Source: Candidatus Limosilactobacillus merdavium
GTDB lineage: Bacteria; Bacillota; Bacilli; Lactobacillales; Lactobacillaceae
NCBI GenBank assembly: GCA_018883805.1
Contig: JAHLFK010000005.1
Span: forward strand, 1-40,978
Direction: 5' to 3'
DNA: 40,978 nucleotides
The notes beneath the pieces are model-generated. The model was not told the DNA's origin and did no database searches. It saw nothing but the letters and a program-made list of their open reading frames with translations. The translations under genes were made by a program, and so were the position numbers. This document shows positions 20,165-26,369 of this stretch, in pieces (position 1 is the stretch's first letter; each line of letters starts with the position of its first letter).

Positions 20165-20197
20165 ATTATACCACATCTGTGATATAACACAAGTGTG
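20165..20197 (-). promoter_or_regulatory. Promoter and tandem operators of the small HTH gene
   Basis: On the minus strand TTGTGT (20187-20192), a 16-bp spacer and TATAAT (20165-20170, extended as TGG-TATAAT) form a good promoter. Two palindromes of the form CACA-NN-TGTG (20172-20181 and 20188-20197) occupy the spacer and the -35. Their 16-bp centre-to-centre spacing fits two dimers on nearly opposite faces of the helix. Confidence 0.6.
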
Positions 20198-20232
20198 AAA
20201 TAAAACTTTTTTCGAAAAATTTCAAAAAATTG

Positions 20233-20260
20233 TTGACTTTAATTAGAAAAGGATTAAAAT
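20233..20260 (+). promoter_or_regulatory. Promoter of the candidate small RNA
   Basis: TTGACT (20233-20238) and TAAAAT (20255-20260) are separated by 16 bp on the plus strand. Transcription would start near 20267. There is no gene in this direction before the terminator at 20398-20436. Confidence 0.6.
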
Positions 20261-20266
20261 TACTAA

Positions 20267-20436
20267 TAATCTCTTAATCAATTGAGGAATGAATAATTTA
20301 GTATCCTTGTAATCCCTTTTCTTTTGTGTGCTAACATTCCATTCCCAGATGTCCCCCAAGCGTTTGGGAATTACTATTTTACTCATTCCAATTCAGTAAA
20401 AGGACTATGGCATTTGTCACAGTCCTTTTATTTTTA
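20267..20436 (+). ncRNA. Candidate structured small RNA of about 170 nt
   Basis: The unit runs from a good promoter to a strong terminator with no convincing ORF; the only ATG (20290) has a poorly placed ribosome binding site and opens just 7 codons. GGAATGA (20286-20292) can pair with TCATTCC (20383-20389) to close the whole domain. Inside, ATTCCCA (20341-20347) pairs with TGGGAAT (20365-20371), and this competes with CCCAA/TTGGG (20355-20359/20364-20368), so two exclusive folds exist. I do not recognise it as 6S, SRP RNA, RNase P or a known riboswitch. It could instead be a leader whose terminator attenuates osmC, although a separate promoter seems to lie before that gene. Confidence 0.45.
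20398..20436 (+). terminator. Terminator upstream of osmC
   Basis: A 9-bp outer stem (aaaaggact 20398-20406 with agtcctttt 20421-20429), a mismatch, 4 more pairs and a 4-nt loop, followed by T-rich sequence. A possible osmC promoter follows: TTGCTT, 17 bp, then CATACT, about 20475-20510. Confidence 0.8.
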
Positions 20437-20542
20437 TTATGAGAACTTTATAAGAATGGTTTTAAGCATTTAAGTTGCTTCCCCGTACCTATTCAGTCAT
20501 ACTGAGGTTAATAAAATAACTTAGGTAGAGGAGAACAAACAT

Positions 20543-20971
20543 ATGAGTACATACAAAGTTAAAGCAACCAAGACAACGACTGGAATGCAGGTCTCTGCTG
20601 GTACCCGAGGTTTTGAAATTACTTTTGATGAACCAAACAGCACTAACACTGGAATGAACCCTGTTGAGATTCTCTTAACATCATTTGGTGCATGCCAAGC
20701 AATCACCGCAACAGAACTTGCACGGAAACGCAATTTTGATCTTCAAGCATTTTGGGTCGATATTTCCGGCGATCTTGGCCGAGAAGATGTTGCTGATAAC
20801 GACAACCGTTATAAATTCACTGAAATCCGCTACACACCACACTTGCGCAGTGATGAATCAGAAGAAGACATTAAGAAATTCCTTGCTGATGTTGCGCGGA
20901 AGTGTCCGGTTGAAAACACTCTCGCTTACGGAACAAAATTTGTTGAAGATGGTTTTGTCGTTGAAGATTAG
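20543..20971 (+). CDS. OsmC family peroxiredoxin-like protein
   Basis: A 142-residue OsmC/Ohr-superfamily protein that would reduce organic or fatty-acid hydroperoxides in the cytoplasm. The two conserved cysteines are present: Cys51 in LTSFGACQAI and Cys121 in ARKCPVENTL. A Glu/Arg-rich active-site region lies between them. The motif around the first Cys and the PVEN after the second fit the OsmC (YhfA-like) branch rather than Ohr. The ATG follows gtagaggag. It starts the plus-strand run and lies 11 bp before the Nudix gene, so the two are probably co-transcribed. No operator for an OhrR-type repressor was seen. Confidence 0.88.
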   Translation: MSTYKVKATKTTTGMQVSAGTRGFEITFDEPNSTNTGMNPVEILLTSFGACQAITATELARKRNFDLQAFWVDISGDLGREDVADNDNRYKFTEIRYTPHLRSDESEEDIKKFLADVARKCPVENTLAYGTKFVEDGFVVED

Positions 20972-20982
20972 AGGTTATTTTA

Positions 20983-21441
20983 ATGCCATATATTAAAAGG
21001 GTCCGTAAAATGGTGGGTCATGAGCCTTTAATCATGACCAGTGCTTCCGGTGCGCTATTAAATGAACACCACCAAGTCCTCCTCCAAGCCCGTGCCGATA
21101 CCGGCGATTGGGGATTTCCTGGAGGCTATATGGAATACGGAGAAGCATTTGCTGATACTGTTAAACGAGAATTTAAGGAAGATGCAGGTTTTGAAATTCA
21201 ACCAGTAAAGCTTCTTAAAATGCAGGATCAGAATTTCTATACCTATCCAAATGGTGATAAGGTCCAGCCCGTCAATGCTTTCTTCCTCGTCAAGTTAGCT
21301 GATCAGCACCATTTTGCTACTAAGCCTGATGAAACGGTTAAGGTTCAATATTTCGATATAGAAAAAGAACCACCAAGATTCTTTAATGATCAACATCAAG
21401 AAATGTGGCAAATTCTCAAGGACTACATTAGTCACCGTTAA
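20983..21441 (+). CDS. Nudix hydrolase
   Basis: A 152-residue Nudix-fold pyrophosphohydrolase. The Nudix box lies at about residues 46-68, GGYMEYGEAFADTVKREF then KEDAGF. It fits G-x5-E-x7-R-E-U-x-E-E-x-G-U except that the second Glu of the metal-binding EE pair is Asp, which can still ligate magnesium. The N-terminus (VGHEPLIMTSASGALL) resembles the subgroup often annotated as ADP-ribose or NUDIX/MutT pyrophosphatases. The substrate cannot be read. The ATG at 20983 follows tagaggtt. It is downstream of osmC and followed by a strong terminator. Confidence 0.85.
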   Translation: MPYIKRVRKMVGHEPLIMTSASGALLNEHHQVLLQARADTGDWGFPGGYMEYGEAFADTVKREFKEDAGFEIQPVKLLKMQDQNFYTYPNGDKVQPVNAFFLVKLADQHHFATKPDETVKVQYFDIEKEPPRFFNDQHQEMWQILKDYISHR

Positions 21442-21464
21442 GAATTCGTACCTCATGATTACAG

Positions 21465-21508
21465 AAAGGTCAGAAATATTCGGAAAATCGGATATTTCTG
21501 ACCTTTTT
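21465..21508 (+). terminator. Terminator of osmC-Nudix transcript
   Basis: A perfect 15-bp stem (21465-21479 with 21492-21506) followed by five T. It begins 23 bp after the Nudix stop. Confidence 0.9.
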
Positions 21509-21594
21509 ATATACCGCGATGTTAAGCACATCAGCTCTTTAATTATGCTAGAATGAATTCGTTAATTATTTAGTTGGATTGAAGGAGAAAAATT

Positions 21595-23085
21595 ATGGTT
21601 TGGACTTGGGATATCATCCGTCGCATTATTGAAGTGCTTTGGTTGATTAACATTGGTTTCGCAATTTGGACAGTTTTCCGTAGTAGGCGAGATATTGCTG
21701 CTACATGGGCTTGGTTGCTAGTTCTTTCTGTCTTTCCCGTTGTTGGTTTTATCCTTTATATGTTTGTTGGTCGTCAACTATCCCATGATGATATCTTTAC
21801 GATTCAAAAAGAACAGGCTAAGTACCGCGACAGCTTTCTCAAAAGACAACATAAACTACTAGAAAAGCATGAGCTCCTTCCAGAAAGCAAGCGGAAACCG
21901 CGAACAAGGATGCTTGCCAACCTAAATCTTAATAACGATGAAGCACTGCTAACCTTTAACAACCATGTTGAAGTCTTTACTGACGGTCATGCTAAGTTTG
22001 AACAACTGATCGATGACATTGATCATGCTCAAAAAGCCGTTAATGTTGAATACTATACTTTTTACGCTGATCATTTGGGTAACCGGATTTTAGATGCCTT
22101 AATTCGTGCAGCCAAACGAGGAGTTAAGGTTCGTGTACTCTATGATGCAAGTGGGTCGCGTGGTACAAAGCCATCCTTCTTTGCCCCACTTGAAGAACTT
22201 GGTGGTGAAGCCCAAGCGTTCATTTCAAGCTCATCTAAGTGGTATACCTCGCCACGATTGAATTATCACCTTCACCGGAAGCTTGTAATTATTGATCATA
22301 ATATTGGTTACATCGGTGGCTTCAATATTGGTGATCAATACCTCGGTGATAGTCCTAAGTTTGGTTATTGGCGTGACACTCACCTAAGAGTTACCGGTCA
22401 AGCATCCGTTATGATGGAAGTTCGGTTTGCAATGGATTGGAATACTACCTGCCGTCGAACCCATAAATCTGAGATGACAATGGATCAAGAAATTCAAAAC
22501 TTTTCAATCCAAGAGCCTGATTCAAACGATGCAAGTGAAGTTCCTATGCAGATTGTTTCATCTGGACCAGACAATCAAGATTTTGCCATTCGTCGAGGAT
22601 ATGAAGGTATTATCGCAACTGCCCGTAAATATGTTTACATCCAATCTCCTTACCTCATCCCCGAAGACTCCATCCTCGAAGCATTAATCATTGCAGCTAA
22701 GAGTGGTGTTGACGTCCGAATTATGGTTCCTTGCATGCCTGATCATCCCTTCGTTTACCGGATGACTGAATACTATGCTAAATACCTTGTTCAAAATGGC
22801 GTTAAAGTCTACCGTTACGACAATGGTTTTATCCATGCCAAGACAATGGTCAGTGGTTCAAACATTGCCTCTGTTGGTTCAGCAAACCAGGACTACCGGA
22901 GCTATAAATTAAACTTTGAAGTTAATGCATTTACCTATAGTTCCGAACTCTCTGGCAAGCTTAAAAAGATTTTTGAGGATGATCTATTAAACTGCACCCC
23001 AATGACTGAAGAATATTTTGCACAACAATCATGGTGGCTGAAGTTTAAGCAACAGTTCTCTCACTTATTAGCACCATTATTCTAA
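21595..23085 (+). CDS. cls: Cardiolipin synthase paralogue with an altered second HKD motif
   Basis: A 496-residue phospholipase-D family membrane enzyme, similar throughout to the copy at 14580-16058. Two N-terminal helices flank RDIAATWAWLL. The first motif is intact: H227-K229-D234 in HRKLVIIDHNIGYIGG. The second reads HAKTMVSGSNIASVGSAN: His414 and Lys416 are kept but the aspartate position (421) is Gly. The ATG follows gaaggag. It heads a plus-strand unit with a small membrane protein and a DUF4097-like protein, separated by 19 bp and then overlapping, so it may belong to an envelope-stress set. Activity is likely reduced or altered if the Asp is essential. Confidence 0.85.
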   Translation: MVWTWDIIRRIIEVLWLINIGFAIWTVFRSRRDIAATWAWLLVLSVFPVVGFILYMFVGRQLSHDDIFTIQKEQAKYRDSFLKRQHKLLEKHELLPESKRKPRTRMLANLNLNNDEALLTFNNHVEVFTDGHAKFEQLIDDIDHAQKAVNVEYYTFYADHLGNRILDALIRAAKRGVKVRVLYDASGSRGTKPSFFAPLEELGGEAQAFISSSSKWYTSPRLNYHLHRKLVIIDHNIGYIGGFNIGDQYLGDSPKFGYWRDTHLRVTGQASVMMEVRFAMDWNTTCRRTHKSEMTMDQEIQNFSIQEPDSNDASEVPMQIVSSGPDNQDFAIRRGYEGIIATARKYVYIQSPYLIPEDSILEALIIAAKSGVDVRIMVPCMPDHPFVYRMTEYYAKYLVQNGVKVYRYDNGFIHAKTMVSGSNIASVGSANQDYRSYKLNFEVNAFTYSSELSGKLKKIFEDDLLNCTPMTEEYFAQQSWWLKFKQQFSHLLAPLF

Positions 23086-23104
23086 ATCCATAGGAGGAAT
23101 CAAA

Positions 23105-23458
23105 ATGAATAAGGAAAATGCCAAGCGCATTAAAGATATTTTGATTGCAATCCTTGTGATTATCGCCGTCTTAGCAATTCTCCCAGCAATTTTAACGATT
23201 ATCGTAACCGTCTTTTCAGGTCTCGTTTTAGGATTCTCATTCGGCTATGTTGCTTTGATTGAAATGATTAATCACTGGTCAAGCAATTTGTGGACTAGTT
23301 TCTTTTACCTAGGAACAATCATCGCTGAAATTGGTCTATTAATTATCATAATTCCGTTAATCATTTGGGCAATTAAATGGCTAATCAAAGCTGTTAATTG
23401 GATAATTAAGGTTCTCAAAGAACGTCTGGGAGGTGCCAAAAATGAAACGAACAATTAA
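23105..23458 (+). CDS. Small membrane protein, unknown function
   Basis: A 117-residue hydrophobic protein. Residues 1-11 are charged (MNKENAKRIKD). They are followed by membrane segments at about 11-48 (probably one long or two short), about 63-90 and an amphipathic region to about 105, then a basic tail. The middle loop (EMINHWSSNLWTSF) is short. No enzymatic motif is visible and I do not recognise the family. The position between a cardiolipin synthase and a DUF4097-type protein recalls firmicute envelope-stress operons in which small membrane proteins (DUF1700 or phage-shock-like) precede DUF4097. The ATG follows taggagg; the end overlaps the next gene by 17 bp. Confidence 0.75.
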   Translation: MNKENAKRIKDILIAILVIIAVLAILPAILTIIVTVFSGLVLGFSFGYVALIEMINHWSSNLWTSFFYLGTIIAEIGLLIIIIPLIIWAIKWLIKAVNWIIKVLKERLGGAKNETNN

Positions 23459-24308
23459 ATGGGGAAGTCTCATTTTCATCTGCGGATTAATCATTTCTGG
23501 GATCTCCTATCTCGGTCACAAGCAACCATTTGATCCGATGACCCCTCTTGAAGAATCCCAAGCTAACCACGATGTTCTTACTCGAAAATCATTTAAGAAA
23601 ATTGATCTTACAGCTAGCTCTGCTGATGTCGTAATCAAGCAGGGACAACACTATACCGTTTCTTACTATGGGAAGAAGAGTCATGCAGTCCATGCTAAGG
23701 TGAAAAATGGAACTCTTAAGGTTACTCAAACACCTGTAACCCGCTCAAAAATTTTTAACTTTCATGTTAAAAATAACGTTGACGATGATCGATGCGTAAT
23801 TACCATTCCTAAAAACACTACTATTAGCAGTCTTAAAAGCCATGTTAATAATGATTTAGTAATTAATCATGTAACAGCTAAAAAGGTCGCTCTTGATAGT
23901 AATAGTGGCGACATCAGTGTCCTCAACAGTGAGTTCGATGGTGGAAATGTTTCAACAACTAGCGGTGATATTGCAATTCGCCGGTCATCGCTTCTCCATA
24001 CTAAATTGTCAGCAACTAGTGGCGACATTGCCCTATCTCGAACTTCATTAACCAAGGGAACGGCATCTCTTTCATCAGGTGACTTTACTGCTAATCGACT
24101 ATCAATCACCGGTCATTACACTATAACTAATCAAAGTGGTGATAATACCATTACTAAGTCTGCAATTGATGGTGCTAAGCTCACTAATCAGAGCGGAAAG
24201 AATAAGTTAAAACATCAAACTAGTAATGGCGGAACACTCAAGCAAAATCTTGATGAACCAAATGTTGTTTACCTGCGAAACGCTAGTGGTGACAACACTA
24301 TAAAATAG
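23442..24308 (+). CDS. DUF4097-type beta-helical surface-exposed protein
   Basis: A 288-residue protein with one N-terminal membrane anchor (about 6-26) and an extracytoplasmic domain from about 50. The C-terminal half is a regular ladder of short repeats such as SNSGDISV, TTSGDIAI, ATSGDIAL, LSSGDFTA and NQSGDNTI, spaced about 18-22 residues apart. This is the pattern of the DUF4097 parallel beta-helix (LiaG/YvlB-like). I chose the ATG at 23442, 9 bp inside the longest frame, because gggaggtgcc precedes it at correct spacing. It overlaps the previous gene and ends the unit. A sensing or scaffold role at the membrane is inferred from related stress operons, not shown. Confidence 0.78.
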   Translation: MKRTIKWGSLIFICGLIISGISYLGHKQPFDPMTPLEESQANHDVLTRKSFKKIDLTASSADVVIKQGQHYTVSYYGKKSHAVHAKVKNGTLKVTQTPVTRSKIFNFHVKNNVDDDRCVITIPKNTTISSLKSHVNNDLVINHVTAKKVALDSNSGDISVLNSEFDGGNVSTTSGDIAIRRSSLLHTKLSATSGDIALSRTSLTKGTASLSSGDFTANRLSITGHYTITNQSGDNTITKSAIDGAKLTNQSGKNKLKHQTSNGGTLKQNLDEPNVVYLRNASGDNTIK

Positions 24309-24330
24309 AATTTAATTTAGACTTAACAGG

Positions 24331-24363
24331 AAAAGGACTCGCGAAAATCGCGAGTCCTTTTTT
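24331..24363. terminator. Terminator between converging DUF4097 and dehydrogenase genes
   Basis: A 13-bp perfect stem (24331-24343 with 24349-24361) with a 5-nt loop and a T-run on the plus side. It ends the 21.6-24.3 kb unit and could also act on the opposing dehydrogenase transcript (stop at 24401), although the A-run on the left is short. Confidence 0.9.
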
Positions 24364-24400
24364 AGGAGTTGTTTAAGTTTTCAGTTGTGTTACCTAATTA

Positions 24401-25573
24401 TTAGTAGATTCCATCGTAAGCCTTTTGGTAAAGGTCAATGATATCTTGCTTAGTACCCTTCCGTGGGTTAGAGAATGCGTTACCATCCTTCAAAGCATTT
24501 TCAGCCATCAATGGGAAGTCTTCTGGCTTAGCACCAATTTCCTTGATTGATGAAGGAATGCCAACAGCCTTGCACATTTCCTTCATTCCTTCAATAGACT
24601 TTTGAGCAGCTTGCATAGTAGTCAAGCCAGTTGTGTCATAACCCATAATTTGAGCTAATTCAGCAAACCGATCTGGGCAAGCAATGATGTTGTACTCTTC
24701 AACAGTTGAGAGTAACAATGCACAACATACACCGTGTGGAGCATCATATTGACCACCAAGTTGGTGAGCCATTGCGTGAACGTAACCTAAGTTGGCGTTG
24801 TTGAATGCCATTCCGGCAAGCATTTCTGCTTCAACCATCTTTGTCCGGGCTTCAACATTGTGACCATTAGCAACAGCTTCTGGCAATGCAGTTTGAATCA
24901 ATTGAATAGCTTCTTTACATTGACTATCCGTGATTGGATTGTGGTCAACTGAAACATATGGTTCAATTGCTTGAACGAAGGCATCACAACCAGTTGCAGC
25001 AGTAACTGACTTTGGAACATCAAGCATTAACATTGGGTCGTTAAATGATACCAATGGAATGTTCCGCCATGAAACAACAACAAACTTCAAGTGATCCTCT
25101 TCGTTAGTAATAACTGCGTGACGGGTTAATTCTGAACCTGTACCTGCAGTAGTGTTAACTGCCATTAGTGGTGGAAGTGGATTTTCAAGAGTTTCAATTC
25201 CGGCTAACTTAGTAATATCGTCACCGTTAGTCAGGATAATTCCGATTCCTTTACCACAGTCGTGAGCGGATCCCCCACCGACAGTGATAATTGAGTCACA
25301 GCCTTCATCTTCGTACATCTTCTTACCAGCTTTGATGTTACGAATCTTAGGGTTAGGTTCTACACCAGTGAAGACTGCGTAGCTAACTCCAGCCTTGTCC
25401 AATGAAGCAAGTGTTTGCTTAACAGGACCATTATCAATGGCAGCTAAGTTATCTTGGGTTACAACCAAAACCTTGTGCATTCCGAGCATTTTGGCACGGT
25501 CACCGATTTTTTCGATTACTCCAGGACCAAAAAAGTTAACACTAGGCATCAGAAAGTCAAATTGTCTATTCAT
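24401..25573 (-). CDS. Iron-containing alcohol dehydrogenase, 1,3-propanediol dehydrogenase type
   Basis: A 390-residue group III alcohol dehydrogenase. The opening (MNRQFDFLMPSVNFFGPG) and length match the DhaT branch, which reduces 3-hydroxypropionaldehyde to 1,3-propanediol and regenerates NAD+ during glycerol co-fermentation. The nucleotide motif GGGSAHD is at 99-105. Metal ligands by family comparison would be Asp197, position 201, His266 and His280; position 201 is Gln (GCDAFVQAIE) where characterised members have His. The ATG at 25573 follows aaggagg, with a good promoter upstream. It is a single-gene unit. Propanediol is the likely product but other aldehydes are possible. Confidence 0.85.
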   Translation of the reverse strand: MNRQFDFLMPSVNFFGPGVIEKIGDRAKMLGMHKVLVVTQDNLAAIDNGPVKQTLASLDKAGVSYAVFTGVEPNPKIRNIKAGKKMYEDEGCDSIITVGGGSAHDCGKGIGIILTNGDDITKLAGIETLENPLPPLMAVNTTAGTGSELTRHAVITNEEDHLKFVVVSWRNIPLVSFNDPMLMLDVPKSVTAATGCDAFVQAIEPYVSVDHNPITDSQCKEAIQLIQTALPEAVANGHNVEARTKMVEAEMLAGMAFNNANLGYVHAMAHQLGGQYDAPHGVCCALLLSTVEEYNIIACPDRFAELAQIMGYDTTGLTTMQAAQKSIEGMKEMCKAVGIPSSIKEIGAKPEDFPLMAENALKDGNAFSNPRKGTKQDIIDLYQKAYDGIY

Positions 25574-25610
25574 TTACAATAACCTCCTTAGATTACTTGA
25601 ATATGTTTTC

Positions 25611-25639
25611 ATTATGAAGCATTGTGAATGACATTTCAA
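25611..25639 (-). promoter_or_regulatory. Promoter of the dehydrogenase with Rex-like dyad
   Basis: On the minus strand TTGAAA (25634-25639), 17 bp and CATAAT (25611-25616) form a good promoter. TTGTGA-N6-TTTCAA (25622-25639) covers the spacer and -35; one half equals the Rex consensus half TTGTGA and the other has mismatches. A TTCATTATGAA palindrome (25609-25619) spans the -10, and a near-copy lies at 25691-25701. Confidence 0.45.
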
Positions 25640-25718
25640 GGAAGATTTGCTTAATTATTATTTAACAAATATACAAAATAGGTCATTTGTTTCATTATGA
25701 GATTTTTAAATTTTCTTA

Positions 25719-26264
25719 TTAGTGTAACTTTGTTAATTTTTCTTCAAATTCAATTCTCAAGAGTTGTGCAACAGAGTCATAAGTATGAAGAATCCTATCT
25801 ACTTCAGCAATTGAATCGGCAGGACTAAATTCTAATTGTAAGTTAGTTGCCAATTGTTTCATGTGAAACCCATTAATTATTAAGCGCATTGCAATTTGTG
25901 CTTGTGTTCCTCCATGGGCGCCAAATGTTACTAAGCTTACTGGCTTATTTTTCCATTCTTTTGATAAGTAATCCAACGCATTCTTCAAAACAGCTGGATA
26001 TCCCCAATTGTATTGTGGAAAGAGAAAGATAAAGCCGTCATAATTAGATATTAATTTACTCCATTCACGAGTATGACTATGTTCATATTGGCCGAGTGCT
26101 GGAAGGCTGCTCTCATCTAAGAATGGTAGCTTTACTGTTCTTAGATCAATTTCATCAAATTCAACTTTATCATTCTCAGCTAACTGTTTTTGCAGCCAAT
26201 CCGCTACCTGTTTACTTCGCCGTCCTGGTCGTGTACTTCCAATAATAATGCCAACCTTTTTCAT
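25719..26264 (-). CDS. NADPH-dependent FMN reductase family protein
   Basis: A 181-residue flavodoxin-fold oxidoreductase. The N-terminal phosphate loop reads GSTRPGRRSKQVADW, and the flavin-contacting PQYNWGYPAVLKNALDYL lies at about residues 80-97, as in the YwrO/ArsH-like and azoreductase relatives that reduce quinones, FMN or azo dyes. I chose the ATG at 26264 over an in-frame one 15 bp upstream because ggaagtgat precedes it. A promoter, TTGTTT-17 bp-TATGAT (26297-26325, minus strand), lies just before it and overlaps the adhesin terminator. It is a single gene with a probable role in redox or xenobiotic stress. Confidence 0.85.
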   Translation of the reverse strand: MKKVGIIIGSTRPGRRSKQVADWLQKQLAENDKVEFDEIDLRTVKLPFLDESSLPALGQYEHSHTREWSKLISNYDGFIFLFPQYNWGYPAVLKNALDYLSKEWKNKPVSLVTFGAHGGTQAQIAMRLIINGFHMKQLATNLQLEFSPADSIAEVDRILHTYDSVAQLLRIEFEEKLTKLH

Positions 26265-26296
26265 AGATATCACTTCCATATATTATTTTCTCTTTC

Positions 26297-26325
26297 ATCA
26301 TAATCTTGAATGCACATAAAAACAA
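26297..26325 (-). promoter_or_regulatory. Promoter of the FMN reductase gene
   Basis: On the minus strand TTGTTT (26320-26325) and TATGAT (26297-26302) are separated by 17 bp, about 33 bp before the start codon. The -35 abuts the T-run of the adhesin terminator, so this gene seems insulated from adhesin transcription. Confidence 0.5.
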
Positions 26326-26362
26326 AAATGAGACTAGCAAAAATTCAGATTTTCCTAGTCTC
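26324..26362 (-). terminator. Terminator of the adhesin gene
   Basis: An 8-bp stem (gagactag 26330-26337 with ctagtctc 26355-26362), extended by a possible inner A-T pairing, is followed on the minus strand by a T-run (26324-26328). It lies 8 bp after the adhesin stop. Confidence 0.75.
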
Positions 26363-26369
26363 TCTCTAA

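Noticed and set aside
20290-20313. Seven-codon ORF inside the candidate small RNA as a leader peptide
   Set aside because: The GAGG lies too close to the ATG for normal initiation, and no regulatory codon run is present.
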